A DNA stretch of 64,000 nucleotides from Tolypothrix bouteillei VB521301 (GCF_000760695.4 NZ_JHEG04000001.1:1582717-1646716); one strand, 5' to 3'; positions 9,555 to 19,359 are shown, counted from the first letter of the stretch. A program made the numbers and translations. The notes: a model not told the origin generated them from the sequence alone.

Positions 9555-10433
9555 TTAAGCGTTTCTCTTTCTTGTAAAGATACGAGAAAGAACACTAATT
9601 ATTAGAATCATTCCAACTAAAACCAGAGAAGTCGTCCACACTATGGCTGTTTTTTCTGGTGTGGGGTCGTTGTACAGATTAAAAATTAACACTGATAGTG
9701 AGGCTGTTGGACTATTTAGCTCGGTTGACCAATCTAAACTAAACAAGGAAGTAAAAATTAAAGGAGCTGTTTCACCCGCAGCACGAGCAACAGCTAGTAA
9801 AACCCCTGTAGTGATAGCAGGTAGTGCAGCCGTTATAACGACACGAAATATAGTTTGGAAGCGAGTTCCTCCTAAAGCAGCCGATCCCAGACGCATGGTG
9901 ACGGGAACAAGTTTTAAAGCCTCTTCTGTAGTAAGAACAACAACTGGAAGCATCAGTACTGCCAATGCAAAACCGCCTGCGATCGCGCTAAATTGCTTCG
10001 TTGTTAATACAATGACACCAAAGGCAAAAATCCCTACCACAATAGAAGGAACTCCTGTAAGAACAGAAGCCACGAAACGAACAAGGCGTCCTATTTGGGT
10101 ACCTTTGCCTATTTCTGAGAGATATATACCCGTCATAATTCCTGTAGGAACACTAAATAGTGCAGCTATTGACACCATAATTAGAGTCCCGACAATTGCA
10201 TTTCCAAAACCATCGTAAATGACAGGTGTCACAAACATGGATGGTTTGAGACTCTTCAACCCCCGCCCGATGATTTCCCATAAAAGTGATACCAAAGGAA
10301 TCAAAGCTAAAGCTGAAAGCAAGAATGCTATTACAGTCATTCCATAGTTAAATACTAGCCTGATTGGTGGTAGAGGACTATATATTTCTGCTGCCACGGA
10401 TTTATTTCTTTCAGACTCTTGATGACCGGTCAT
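9555..10433 (-). CDS. pstA: Phosphate ABC transporter permease PstA
   Basis: 292 aa, about six hydrophobic membrane segments beginning near residue 30. The binding-protein-dependent permease EAA-type loop is visible (GSAALGGTRFQTIFRVVITAALPAI), as is TGVPSIVVGIFAFG, typical of PstA. With PstC it forms the phosphate channel of the Pst importer. ATG start at 10433; pstB begins 46 bp downstream. A roughly 220-bp gap containing AATCCAAAATCTAAAATCC-type repeat sequence separates it from pstC. Confidence 0.95.
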   Translation of the reverse strand: MTGHQESERNKSVAAEIYSPLPPIRLVFNYGMTVIAFLLSALALIPLVSLLWEIIGRGLKSLKPSMFVTPVIYDGFGNAIVGTLIMVSIAALFSVPTGIMTGIYLSEIGKGTQIGRLVRFVASVLTGVPSIVVGIFAFGVIVLTTKQFSAIAGGFALAVLMLPVVVLTTEEALKLVPVTMRLGSAALGGTRFQTIFRVVITAALPAITTGVLLAVARAAGETAPLIFTSLFSLDWSTELNSPTASLSVLIFNLYNDPTPEKTAIVWTTSLVLVGMILIISVLSRIFTRKRNA

Positions 10434-10656
10434 ATCTCATTACGCCTTTTTCTCTTCAAACTCCTTGGCAACTTTCGTGTCTTTCTTTAGACATAATAAC
10501 CTGAAGAAAGTACTGCCAATCGTTTAGTAACAAGTAGTTTATGTAACATTTGTCGTAAATCTCTTCGACCAATTTGAAAAGAGAATGTGACAGATAATAG
10601 GGTGAGATGAGGGCATTCTCAATCCAAAATCTAAAATCCACTCATCCAAAATGGTA

Positions 10657-11649
10657 TTACTTATTTTTGCCACCAACAAACTGTACAACTGCTAAAGCAC
10701 AAATATTGACAGCTAAGGTTACGGCAAACAAAATCAAGCCTAAATATGTTAGCGCTCCAATATGTAATGGATCTTGCGCTTCAGCAAACTCGTTAGCTAA
10801 GACAGAAGGGATCGTGTAGCTCGGATCGAGTAGTGATGCACTGATTTGAGCCGAGTTCCCAATCACCATAGTCACAGCCATTGTTTCCCCCAATGCTCTC
10901 CCTAAAGCGAGCATTGCTGCACCTACAATTCCAGAAAATCCAGTCGGTAGTATGACTCGAAAAATGGTTTCCCAACGAGTAGAACCCAAAGCCATCGATC
11001 CACTGCGTAATTCTTTTGGAACCACAAGCAAGACATCACGACTAATAGCAGCCATTGTAGGTAAGATCATAATTGCCAGAACGATCCCTGCAGTGAGTAA
11101 GTTGAAACCTGCTGGACTTGGCGTGTTAAACAAAGGTAACCATGCAAAAGTTGCGGACAACCAAGTTTCTAGAGGTGTCAGTACCGGAATAAATACATAC
11201 ACGCTCCACAAACCAATGATGACACTGGGAATAGCAGCGATGATCTCTACGATAAACGCTAGGGTTGTTCTTGCAGAAGGCGGGATAAAATTTTCACTCG
11301 TGACTAAAGCTACTGCCAATCCTACAGGTACAGCTAATAACATAGCGATCGCACTGGTGACGATAGTTCCGTAGATATAAGGCAATGCACCAAAAAGCAA
11401 ATTACCTGCATCCCATTCCTGACTCCACAAGAACCCCAAGCCAAACTTTTGAATAGCTGGTAAAGCTTGTTGAAAAACGATCCAACTCATCCAAAACAAT
11501 ACAGCAACTGTCAGAGCAGCAAATACATAAACTAGCCAAGTAAATCCCTTATCAATTAAGAAACTTTGACCGCTAGTCGCTGTAATATCTGTACTGTCAT
11601 CGATTAAGTTTCGTTGATTGTTATTAGCTGGTTCTGAGGAATTAGCCAT
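10657..11649 (-). CDS. pstC: Phosphate ABC transporter permease PstC
   Basis: 330 aa with a polar N-terminal tail (1-35) and about six membrane segments. Family motifs are AAIPSVIIGLWSVYVFIP and the EAA loop GSMALGSTRWETIFRVILPTGFSGI, then GRALGETMAVTMVIGN. It pairs with PstA in the Pst phosphate importer. It is on the same strand as pstS, but a 321-bp repeat-filled gap separates them, so readthrough from the pstS Pho promoter is likely but not certain. Confidence 0.95.
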   Translation of the reverse strand: MANSSEPANNNQRNLIDDSTDITATSGQSFLIDKGFTWLVYVFAALTVAVLFWMSWIVFQQALPAIQKFGLGFLWSQEWDAGNLLFGALPYIYGTIVTSAIAMLLAVPVGLAVALVTSENFIPPSARTTLAFIVEIIAAIPSVIIGLWSVYVFIPVLTPLETWLSATFAWLPLFNTPSPAGFNLLTAGIVLAIMILPTMAAISRDVLLVVPKELRSGSMALGSTRWETIFRVILPTGFSGIVGAAMLALGRALGETMAVTMVIGNSAQISASLLDPSYTIPSVLANEFAEAQDPLHIGALTYLGLILFAVTLAVNICALAVVQFVGGKNK

Positions 11650-11970
11650 TACTCATTAGAAGATTAAATTCTCGTCATGACACATAGGTGAGCAAACAGC
11701 CCACCAAAGTTAGGAAATTGTTATTTGCTAATTGCTAATTGCTAATTGCTAATGGTGAGACCAGAGAAAGCAGGCGGTGAGTTCAGTGCTGCAGGCGGGT
11801 TTCCCGCGCCCTAGCGACTGGCGTATAGCCCTGCGGGCATAGCCTGCTTGCGGCATCGCGGAGTGTGCGCTAAGCGCTTAGCGTCTCCGCTCCTGAGATA
11901 GGGCTAACGGCTAATACAACAATTAGCAATTAGCCATTAGCAATTAGCCATTAGCAATTAGCCATTAACA
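11650..11970. repeat. Repeat-filled pstS-pstC intergenic region
   Basis: Two blocks of AATTGCTAATTGC/ATTAGCAATTAGCC short tandem repeats (about 11722-11756 and 11917-11967) flank a GC-rich palindromic segment (about 11770-11900: GCCCTGCGGGCATAGCCTGC and GCGCTAAGCGCTTAGCG). The repeats face each other as inverted copies, so the RNA could fold into a long hairpin between pstS and pstC. This may favour higher PstS than PstC expression (inference). No ORF is present. Confidence 0.7.
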
Positions 11971-13014
11971 CTACTTAATAGCACTATTTACTGTTTGTAT
12001 TACCTTTTGTGCCGTAGATGCTGGAATCCTAGTATAGTTCAGGTCATCATTAATTTGTTGACCGTCAGTTAATGCCCAGTTAACAAAGTTTTTCACAGCA
12101 GATCCTTTAGCAGCGTCGGGATAATTTTTATAAACCAACAGCCAGGTTAGACCGACAATGGGATAACCTTGTGAGGGATCTCCAACAAAAACTCGGTAGT
12201 TGTCAGGGAAAGTGACAGTTGACAAAGCTTGGTTGGCTGACTCTAAAGAAGGAGCTACATATTGTCCTGTTTTATTCTGTACTTGTGCTGCGTTCAGTTT
12301 GTTTGCTGTAGCATACGCGTACTCAACGTAACCAATAGATCCTGCGGTACGAGAAACGAGATTAGCAACACCTGGGTTTCCTTTCCCTTTAAGAACATTG
12401 GCGATTGTCCACTTTGGAGCAGTTCCAGCACTCACTCTGCCCTTAAAGTAAGGACTGATTGTACTTAAATGAGTAGTAAAAATAAAGGTAGTACCGCTAC
12501 TATCAGCGCGAACAACGGGTTTGATGGGCTGATTTGGTAGATTGACACCAGGATTATCTGCTTTGATTTGAGGGTCATTCCAGTTAGTGATTTGACCTGA
12601 GAAAATACCTGGTAAAGTCTTGCGGGACAATTTTAGATTGTTGACACCAGGAAGATTGTAAACAACAGCAACAGCACCACCCGCAGTAGGTACTAGGATA
12701 GCTCCTCTGCTGACTTTACCTATCTCTGCATCAGTCATTGCAGCATCACTAGCACCAAAGTCTACAGTTCCAGCAATGAACTGGCGAATACCCGCACCAC
12801 TACCAACACCTTGATAGTTAACACCCAGCTTTGGATACTTTTTCTTGATTTCACGCGCATAACGTTCGTACAAAGGAGCAGGAAAAGTTGCTCCTGCACC
12901 ATTAATAGTTTGTGCTTGGGCAGTAGTAGCTGTAAAAGAAGATCCGACAGCAATAACAGCCGTGACAGCTGAAGCAGCAACTACACGATTCAAAACGGTA
13001 GCCGATAATTTCAT
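11971..13014 (-). CDS. pstS: Periplasmic phosphate-binding protein PstS
   Basis: 347 aa. A Sec signal peptide with a hydrophobic core ends near TAQAQ (residues about 31-35), followed by the mature start TINGAGATFPAPLYERY, the hallmark of PstS. Phosphate-contact motifs are visible: GVGSGAGIRQFIAGTVDFGASDA and RADSSGTTFIF. It delivers phosphate to PstC/PstA. A four-unit Pho box lies 63 bp upstream of the ATG, so induction by phosphate starvation via SphR/PhoB is expected. Confidence 0.97.
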   Translation of the reverse strand: MKLSATVLNRVVAASAVTAVIAVGSSFTATTAQAQTINGAGATFPAPLYERYAREIKKKYPKLGVNYQGVGSGAGIRQFIAGTVDFGASDAAMTDAEIGKVSRGAILVPTAGGAVAVVYNLPGVNNLKLSRKTLPGIFSGQITNWNDPQIKADNPGVNLPNQPIKPVVRADSSGTTFIFTTHLSTISPYFKGRVSAGTAPKWTIANVLKGKGNPGVANLVSRTAGSIGYVEYAYATANKLNAAQVQNKTGQYVAPSLESANQALSTVTFPDNYRVFVGDPSQGYPIVGLTWLLVYKNYPDAAKGSAVKNFVNWALTDGQQINDDLNYTRIPASTAQKVIQTVNSAIK

Positions 13015-13076
13015 ATTGCTAGGTTATTAATGATTATTTGTTTTTGGACAACACAGCAAATAAGCTACAATAATAT

Positions 13077-13117
13077 TGGTTAAGAAAAAGCTAAGATAAG
13101 TTTAAACAGAGGTTAAA
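13077..13117 (-). promoter_or_regulatory. SphR/PhoB-type Pho box, four tandem 8-bp repeats
   Basis: Read on the minus strand there are four 8-mers, TTTAACCT, TTTAAACT, CTTAGCTT and CTTAACCA, each separated by exactly 3 bp (CTG, TAT, TTT). This matches the cyanobacterial Pho box rule PyTTAAPyPy(T/A) with 11-bp period. The last unit ends 63 bp before the pstS ATG. The third unit is the weakest match. Confidence 0.85.
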
Positions 13118-13172
13118 TATTTTTTAAATTTCTATCTACAAATCAGCAAGCATTGACTGCTCGATAATTACT

Positions 13173-13859
13173 TTAATTTTCATCTATCGATTGATTGCTA
13201 TTGACTGTTAATTGTTCGCTGTGAATTGTTAACTGGACGTTATTCCAACGTTGCAAGTAAATAAGTTCTAATTCATAACCCACTTTAGAAAAAAAGTCTA
13301 TTTGCCGGAATTGCAAAATTACAAAAATTCTGAAAATTACAAAAGCAATAATCGCCAGGGCAATTCCGGTTGTAGAGGTTATAAGTGCCTCTGCCAGACC
13401 AGTAGTGACAGCAGAGAAATCAGTTGTGTTGCTTCCTGTCTTAATATGCTTAAAAGCAGCAATCAAACCACTTGCTGTACCTAAAATACCTAACAAAGGC
13501 GCGATCGCAATAGCACTTTCTAGCAGCCGATTACCCCGCCGCATTTCCAAACATTCTTTATCGCAAGCCGCTTTTACAGCTAAATGAAAAGTTTCGGGGG
13601 TCGGATTCCTAAGTTTCAATGGCTCAACCAAGAAGCGACCAATCGATAAATCTTTTGCACATAGAGCGATCGCTTCTGCTTCCTCCAGACCTATCTCGGC
13701 TGCTGCCAGCACTTTCCGCACTAAACGACGCTCTCGAATCGTGAGATTACACCAGAACCACGTCCTTTCCAGCGCACAAGCTAAAGTCACGATAGATAAA
13801 AACAACAGAGGCCACATCACGAGACCGCCTGCCAGAAATGTATCGTATATTACGGTCAT
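13173..13859 (-). CDS. MotA/TolQ/ExbB proton channel family protein
   Basis: 228 aa. One hydrophobic segment at about 12-30 and two more at about 115-135 and 155-180, with the family loop ESAIAIAPLLGILGTASGLIAAF and a Thr-rich third helix (GLAEALITSTTGIALAIIAFV). These proteins form the proton channel that energises an ExbD/TolR partner, as in TonB-dependent uptake or cell-envelope maintenance. No ExbD or TonB gene is adjacent. It lies upstream of pstS on the same strand; the Pho box sits between them, so it is probably a separate unit. Confidence 0.85.
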   Translation of the reverse strand: MTVIYDTFLAGGLVMWPLLFLSIVTLACALERTWFWCNLTIRERRLVRKVLAAAEIGLEEAEAIALCAKDLSIGRFLVEPLKLRNPTPETFHLAVKAACDKECLEMRRGNRLLESAIAIAPLLGILGTASGLIAAFKHIKTGSNTTDFSAVTTGLAEALITSTTGIALAIIAFVIFRIFVILQFRQIDFFSKVGYELELIYLQRWNNVQLTIHSEQLTVNSNQSIDEN

Positions 13860-14069
13860 ACTGGATTTTTGGAAGCGTTTGCTGGTAAAAAATAATGCAT
13901 ATTCTTACTAAAGATACATGAAATTCTTTATTTTGATAGTTAAGAAATATTAAAATTAAGATTAATGTTTAGTTAAAATACGGAAAGCTCTTGTTCGCCG
14001 TGAGTCACCACGAGTAGAACAAGGGAGAGAGGACTGATAATATAAGAAACGCTTCATACTTCTTAAACA

Positions 14070-15581
14070 ATGGCACGAGACTTACGGGGATTCATCAAAC
14101 TGTTGGAAGAAAAAGGGCAATTAAAGCGAATTTCAGCCCCAGTCGATCCAGACTTGGAAGTTGCCGAAATTGCCAACCGAATGCTTCAAAAAGGGGGACC
14201 GGGGCTTCTATTTGAAAATGTTAAAGGAGCATCGTTCCCTGTAGCAGTCAACTTACTGGGAACAGTAGAACGGATATGCTGGGCAATGAATATGCAGCAT
14301 CCTCTGGAGTTGGAGGAATTGGGGAAGAAATTGGCAATGCTGCAACAGCCAAAACCACCGAAAAAGATTGCTCAAGCAGTGGAGTTTGGGAAAGTTCTGT
14401 TTGATGTGTTGAAAGCAAAACCAGGACGCGACTTTTTCCCCGCCTGTCAGCAAGTAGTGATTCAAGGGGACGAGTTAGATTTAAATAAATTACCTTTGAT
14501 ACGTCCTTACCCCGGAGATGCGGGCAAAATTATTACTCTGGGGCTTGTGATCACAAGAGACTGTGAAACGGGAACGCCGAATGTAGGTGTATATCGCTTG
14601 CAGCTACAATCCAAAAATACCATGACCGTTCACTGGTTGTCAGTGCGAGGTGGTGCAAGACATTTACGCAAGGCAGCAGAACGTGGGAAAAAATTAGAAA
14701 TTGCGATCGCACTGGGTGTAGATCCCCTAATTATTATGGCAGCCGCAACACCAATACCCGTGGATTTATCAGAATGGTTGTTTGCAGGGCTTTATGGTGG
14801 TTCCGGCGTGCAGTTGGCAAAGTGTAAGACAGTGGATTTGGAAGTCCCCGCCGATTCGGAATTTGTTTTGGAAGGGACAATTACCCCAGGAGAAGTTTTG
14901 CCAGATGGTCCCTTTGGGGATCACATGGGTTATTACGGCGGTGTAGAAGATTCGCCTCTGATTCGCTTCCATTGCATGACTCACCGCAAAGACCCAGTTT
15001 ACTTAACCACATTTAGCGGGCGTCCGCCAAAAGAAGAAGCGATGATGGCGATCGCGCTCAATCGCATTTATACACCTATTTTGCGGCAGCAAGTCTCAGA
15101 GATTGTGGACTTCTTCTTACCTATGGAAGCTTTGAGTTACAAAGCAGCCATCATATCCATAGATAAAGCATATCCGGGACAAGCAAGACGTGCAGCTTTG
15201 GCATTTTGGAGTGCTTTACCACAATTTACGTATACTAAGTTTGTGATTGTAGTAGATAAGACAATCAATATTAGAGATCCGCGTCAAGTGGTATGGGCAA
15301 TAAGTTCTAAAGTCGATCCCTCACGAGATGTCTTTATTTTACCCAACACACCCTTTGATACTTTGGATTTTGCTAGTGAGAAAATTGGTTTGGGTGGAAG
15401 GATGGGAATTGATGCAACAACAAAAATTCCTCCAGAAACAGAACATGAATGGGGTGATTCCTTAGAATCCGATCCAGAAACCGCAGCAATGGTTGATAGA
15501 CGATGGGCTGAGTACGGTTTGGCAGATCTACAGCTAGGCGAAGTCGATCCAAATTTATTTGGTTACGATTTTAAACAGTAA
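14070..15581 (+). CDS. ubiD: UbiD family decarboxylase
   Basis: 503 aa, full length for the family. Begins MARDLRGFIKLLEEKGQLKR; family motifs are LFENVKG, GDELDLNKLPLIRPYPGDAG, GPFGDHMGYYGGVEDSPLI, FSGRPPKEE and ATTKIPPETEHEW. UbiD enzymes use prenylated FMN, supplied by UbiX, for reversible non-oxidative decarboxylation. In cyanobacteria the homologue is assigned to 4-hydroxybenzoate-type decarboxylation in plastoquinone synthesis. Neither ubiX nor other quinone genes are adjacent. ATG start, with a short AT-rich leader. Confidence 0.93.
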   Translation: MARDLRGFIKLLEEKGQLKRISAPVDPDLEVAEIANRMLQKGGPGLLFENVKGASFPVAVNLLGTVERICWAMNMQHPLELEELGKKLAMLQQPKPPKKIAQAVEFGKVLFDVLKAKPGRDFFPACQQVVIQGDELDLNKLPLIRPYPGDAGKIITLGLVITRDCETGTPNVGVYRLQLQSKNTMTVHWLSVRGGARHLRKAAERGKKLEIAIALGVDPLIIMAAATPIPVDLSEWLFAGLYGGSGVQLAKCKTVDLEVPADSEFVLEGTITPGEVLPDGPFGDHMGYYGGVEDSPLIRFHCMTHRKDPVYLTTFSGRPPKEEAMMAIALNRIYTPILRQQVSEIVDFFLPMEALSYKAAIISIDKAYPGQARRAALAFWSALPQFTYTKFVIVVDKTINIRDPRQVVWAISSKVDPSRDVFILPNTPFDTLDFASEKIGLGGRMGIDATTKIPPETEHEWGDSLESDPETAAMVDRRWAEYGLADLQLGEVDPNLFGYDFKQ

Positions 15582-15607
15582 GCAGTCGTGCAATACTATT
15601 TGCTTCT

Positions 15608-15662
15608 CTCGTTCCCAGGCGGAGCCTGGGAATACAATCTCCGAGGCTCAGCCTCGCGTAAC
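15608..15662. repeat. Dispersed palindromic repeat (TTCCCAGGC...GCCTGGGAA type)
   Basis: GTTCCCAGGCGGAGCCTGGGAATAC is a strong palindrome followed by a second one, CGAGGCTCAGCCTCG. The same unit, CGTTCCCAGGCTCAGCCTGGGAATGCC, lies at 22052-22162 with a matching GAGGCTCCGCCTC arm. It may also act as a ubiD terminator. Confidence 0.65.
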
Positions 15663-15709
15663 AAGTAGTTACTAGGCGCAATTCGCTGTATCGTGGTGGG
15701 ATTAAAGTT

Positions 15710-16330
15710 ATGGGATATAGTATCCATTACCAATTTAATGCTGGCGATCGACCTATTAATGAAATCCGCACTATCTTACATTCATTACATCACCACGCAC
15801 AACTGCTTCCCTTTACACGGGTAGATGATAATGTCATTGAGCTAGAAGGAAAAGACTGTGTTTTCAGTTCTGAAAATAAAAAATCTTCACTCCTGACTCT
15901 TCAAGCCATTAACCATAATTTTGCTACAGGTGAATCTATATCCCCTACTCATATAATTGGATTTGAGACACTTCCAAGACCAGGATGTGAAAGTTTGGCT
16001 ATTTTTCTAGGATACTATTCTCAGTATAAAAACTGGATGGCAACAGGACATTGCAAAACACAATTTGCATCTCTACCAGAATATGGAGGAGACGCTAATT
16101 TTGTTTTTGCTCATACTTTAGTTGTTGAAATGTTAGATCGAGTTCAAAGTCTAGGAATTTTAGAAAATGTTTATGATGAAATTGGATATTGGCAACAACG
16201 AGACTTACTCTGTTTAGTTGAGAGAGATTCAGTGGAATTCCTTCGTCAAAATATTGTACAATTACTGCCAAACTCATCATCTGACTTTGTACAAAAGCTA
16301 CAGCAACAGATCGATAAACTCAATAATTAA
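15710..16330 (+). CDS. Hypothetical protein, unknown family
   Basis: 206 aa, not recognised. It looks soluble: no signal peptide or membrane segment. It opens MGYSIHYQFNAG and has a His-rich patch (ILHSLHHHAQLL) at about 26-35. A middle section contains ETLPRPGCESLAIFLGYYSQYKNW, and the C-terminus is amphipathic (SSDFVQKLQQQIDKLNN), perhaps a coiled coil. ATG start. It stands alone between ubiD and a Uma2 gene. Codon use and composition match the neighbours, so it is probably a real resident gene; no function can be assigned. Confidence 0.7.
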   Translation: MGYSIHYQFNAGDRPINEIRTILHSLHHHAQLLPFTRVDDNVIELEGKDCVFSSENKKSSLLTLQAINHNFATGESISPTHIIGFETLPRPGCESLAIFLGYYSQYKNWMATGHCKTQFASLPEYGGDANFVFAHTLVVEMLDRVQSLGILENVYDEIGYWQQRDLLCLVERDSVEFLRQNIVQLLPNSSSDFVQKLQQQIDKLNN

Positions 16331-16778
16331 ATTCAAAAGCTTGTCGGTTAAGCTTAAAAATACGAAAATACGCAGGTAGGTTGGGGAGCCACTCGCGTGC
16401 GGAGAGAAGTTGCGGCTTGGGGGTTTCCCCCAATAGCAAACTTCGGAGGGTTCCCCCCGTTGAGCGATGTGGCGTTTGAGAAACAAAACCCAACTGCTAA
16501 GTTCCCATCACGTTCTGTTTCTACATTCAGAGCAGCAATAATTTCCCTACTGACAAAACTTAAGTGTTGAATATAAGAGATTTTCGTACCCAGTACTTTT
16601 TAACCTAAGTGTGCAAGTGCTGCAAATCTATAGGTTTTTATATAAACATCTGGCGATCGGTTTTGTTGCATAATTTCTTTCTGTACCCCACGTAAGTGGG
16701 AATTGCTATAATTGGTAAGAGCTTAAGTAATACAACTGCTAAAATAAATCCATAAATCATTGATGCCGTATCCGTTCT
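16331..16778. other. Intergenic region with a dispersed GC-rich repeat
   Basis: No gene seen. About 16370-16500 contains a GC-rich repeat-like block (GGCTTGGGGGTTTCCCCCAA and GGAGGGTTCCCCCCGTTGAGCG) typical of dispersed cyanobacterial intergenic elements. The remainder is AT-rich leader DNA for the Uma2 gene. Confidence 0.5.
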
Positions 16779-17480
16779 ATGACTATAGCTCAAGAATTAG
16801 ATGCTCTTGATGGCATCTCTCCAGATGTTGTATTTCCTCCTGGCGATCTATACAGTGACGAACCTCCCTTGGAAACAGAACTCCACCTACGACAAATAAT
16901 TTTACTTTTGATATGTCTGGAATGGCTGTGGCGAGATAGAAATGATTTTTATGCGGCAGGAAACTTGACTATCTACTATAGCCCACGGCAACTCAAATCA
17001 GAAGATTTTCGAGGTCCGGACTTTTTTGTCGTGTTAGGAACCCAACGCAAAACCCGCAAAAGTTGGGTAGTCTGGGAAGAAGATGGCAAATATCCGAATG
17101 TCATTCTAGAAATTTTGTCGGACTCAACAGCTAAGACAGACAAAGGTTTAAAAAAAGAAATTTATCAAGATACTTTCCGCACACCAGATTATTTCTGGTT
17201 CGACCCATACACATTAGAATTTGCGGGATTTCATTTAGTTGATGGAGAATACCAACCTCTGCAACCAAACGAACAAGGACATTTGTGGAGCCAACAATTA
17301 GGATTATATTTGGGAATTCATCAGGGTTTATTGCGGTTTTTTACACCAGATGAACAACTAGTACCAACACCAGAAGAAACAGCGCAACAGACAGAAAAAA
17401 AACTAGAACAGGAAGCTGCAAAAGCAGAGCGTTTGGCAGCAAAATTACGGGAGTTAAATATCGATCCAGATACAATTTAG
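16779..17480 (+). CDS. Uma2 family (DUF820) endonuclease-like protein
   Basis: 233 aa. PD-(D/E)XK-like Uma2 layout: LRQIILLLICLEWLWRDRNDFYAAGNLTIYY, then GPDFFVVLG (acidic metal ligand), VILEILSDSTAKTDKGLKKEIYQD (E and K of the nuclease core) and PDYFWFDPYTLEFAGFHL. The C-terminus (about 190-233) is a charged coiled coil (EKKLEQEAAKAERLAAKLREL). The family is hugely expanded in filamentous cyanobacteria and its role is not established. Intact, unlike the two broken Uma2 copies at 44.2-44.75 kb. Confidence 0.85.
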   Translation: MTIAQELDALDGISPDVVFPPGDLYSDEPPLETELHLRQIILLLICLEWLWRDRNDFYAAGNLTIYYSPRQLKSEDFRGPDFFVVLGTQRKTRKSWVVWEEDGKYPNVILEILSDSTAKTDKGLKKEIYQDTFRTPDYFWFDPYTLEFAGFHLVDGEYQPLQPNEQGHLWSQQLGLYLGIHQGLLRFFTPDEQLVPTPEETAQQTEKKLEQEAAKAERLAAKLRELNIDPDTI

Positions 17481-17634
17481 CCTCATCTTCAGCGATTATT
17501 GCAGCTTGTAACGATTTACTATTATATGGGCTTCTAGTCTGCTACTAAATACAGTACGGGCGAGGACGCCCGTAACACAAGATGGATAATTTATTTCTTG
17601 AAAAACCCTAATTACAATCGGCGATTATTTGTTA

Positions 17635-19359
17635 CTAGTTAGATGCAGATGCTATTCCAATGTCGGGAACTGGGAGAAGAGCATCACCTGTTTCATTAAT
17701 CGCTGCCAAAACAGGATCGCTAATCACCGATCTTCTTCTAGCAATGACTAAATCGTAAAGTCTTTTGAGTTCGGCTTGGCGAGTTGCTCGGTCGTTCTTG
17801 TTTAACTTTTGGTCAATACTGTTACTATAGGCTTGAACACGTTCCTTAAGAACTTGTAAAGGATTGTCATTTTTCAACAACGCTAAGAATTCACCTGCTG
17901 TTGAATCGCTTGATGGGTTAGCTTGTTCTATAGCAGCAATGACTTTTCGAGTTAAATCATCTGGAAACCGTTTGACACTCAGAGGATTTGTACCTGTTTG
18001 TAGTGGTTGAAAACTAAATTGTTCGGGAATAAATTGCAACAATTCTTGTCTTTTTTCTGAAAAGACTGGTGTTTCTAAATCAACAGCCATCACAGCAGCC
18101 ACAAACTCAGGAGTCATAACTCCTTTGTTCATCAGTTGTGCGATCGCACTGTTATCAACATGACTGGCTTCTGGTACAAACCAAGCAAAATTCGCATCTC
18201 CTGGCTTTCCATCCAACCTGACTCCAGACTGAGCTAATAACTGTCTGTATTCTTCTGGTTTGACCTTAGCTAAATTACTAAAGTTCAAACTTTCTGATAT
18301 CCCTAAACCTTGTGAAATCGAAGGTGAATTACCACCGATTAAATTGGCGTTAAGAAAGAAAGTATTGGGAATTTGAACATCGGCAAAAGGTCCGGGTGTA
18401 GGAGTACTGGCAAAAGGATGTAAGTTTCCAACTTGTTGATTGCTGCTGATTAAGTTAAATTCAGTAGTGTCAAACAGAGGGCGTAGAAGGCGTTTTCCTT
18501 GAATAACTTGTTGACTTCCACCAGAATTTGTAATTGGGCTACCATCATTATTGCGAGCAATACTTTCCTCAATTCTTTTTTCATTAAACTGATTGATTGC
18601 AGGAAGAATGAAGTTAGTTTCCAGTGTTTCAGCACCGCTTAAACTTTGGGCAATTCTAGAATTATTGCCAGCCTTCCAATCTAACTTTAAGTAATTGGCG
18701 TTAAATGCAAAGGAGTGCCAGTTATTCCAAGGGAAAGCCAGTTCTTTCATCACTGGCGCACCATTAATGTGACATTGCAAGCAGGTTCCGCTTCGTTGAG
18801 CGGGTTGCAGTAAATCGGCTTGAACACTGGAGTTGCGAAATTTCCAAGACAATCTTCCTGGCGTTCCTTGTTGGTCGAGCTTGTAGTAGTTGTAGCGACC
18901 TCGCTGACCATCCCAACCTAAAGCTTCAATGGATTGTACGTCGGGAAAGGTCTCGGAGTTAAAGAACACGGAGAGCATAACGTTTCGATCTAGCCTTTGC
19001 CCTTGATTGTTACCCGTGAAAGTCAGTACGGCTCTTCTACTTGCTGGTTGACCGCTCACGGTTGGTTTAGAATCGACAATAGTTTCATCGACAACGAAAG
19101 TTCGCTCTTGCCCTTGTTGTCCTTTAATCAAATTTTCTATTTCAGCTAGATTTGTAACATCTGCGTGCTCTTTTAGAACGAGATTAAAAAGTGGATCGCC
19201 TAAAGAACTTAAGGTACTTGAAGCTACTGGCTGAACATTTGCTCCCTCTTGTCTTTGTTCTAGACCCAGAGGAACTGGTGCAGCTTGAGCAAACGCAAGC
19301 TTTGTAAAGACGAAAAAACAAAATACGAATGCGATCGCTGTTTTGATAAATTTATGCAT
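17635..19359 (-). CDS. Secreted CxxCH (cytochrome c-like) protein of unknown function
   Basis: 574 aa from the ATG at 19359; the frame is open for 20 more codons, but MHKFIKTAIAF starts a clear Sec signal peptide ending near KLAFAQA. One heme-c type motif, C193-L-Q-C196-H197, is followed by INGAPVMKELAFPWNNWHSF. No second CxxCH was seen. The rest (for example VSGQPASRRAVLTFTGNN and NFAWFVPEASHVDNSAIAQL) is not a known catalytic domain to me. It should be a periplasmic mono-heme protein if the motif is functional. It starts 11 bp after the 340-aa gene, so the two are an operon and probably partners. Confidence 0.75.
   Translation of the reverse strand: MHKFIKTAIAFVFCFFVFTKLAFAQAAPVPLGLEQRQEGANVQPVASSTLSSLGDPLFNLVLKEHADVTNLAEIENLIKGQQGQERTFVVDETIVDSKPTVSGQPASRRAVLTFTGNNQGQRLDRNVMLSVFFNSETFPDVQSIEALGWDGQRGRYNYYKLDQQGTPGRLSWKFRNSSVQADLLQPAQRSGTCLQCHINGAPVMKELAFPWNNWHSFAFNANYLKLDWKAGNNSRIAQSLSGAETLETNFILPAINQFNEKRIEESIARNNDGSPITNSGGSQQVIQGKRLLRPLFDTTEFNLISSNQQVGNLHPFASTPTPGPFADVQIPNTFFLNANLIGGNSPSISQGLGISESLNFSNLAKVKPEEYRQLLAQSGVRLDGKPGDANFAWFVPEASHVDNSAIAQLMNKGVMTPEFVAAVMAVDLETPVFSEKRQELLQFIPEQFSFQPLQTGTNPLSVKRFPDDLTRKVIAAIEQANPSSDSTAGEFLALLKNDNPLQVLKERVQAYSNSIDQKLNKNDRATRQAELKRLYDLVIARRRSVISDPVLAAINETGDALLPVPDIGIASASN

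Noticed and set aside
9643..10218. 191-aa plus-strand frame opposite pstA, and another opposite pstC (10952-11374)
   Set aside because: Both lie wholly antisense to well-conserved permease genes and resemble no family.
11722..11967. Short regular TTAGCAATTAGCC repeats considered as a CRISPR array
   Set aside because: Units are only 7-14 bp with no spacers of constant length and no cas genes nearby; they are simple dispersed repeats.
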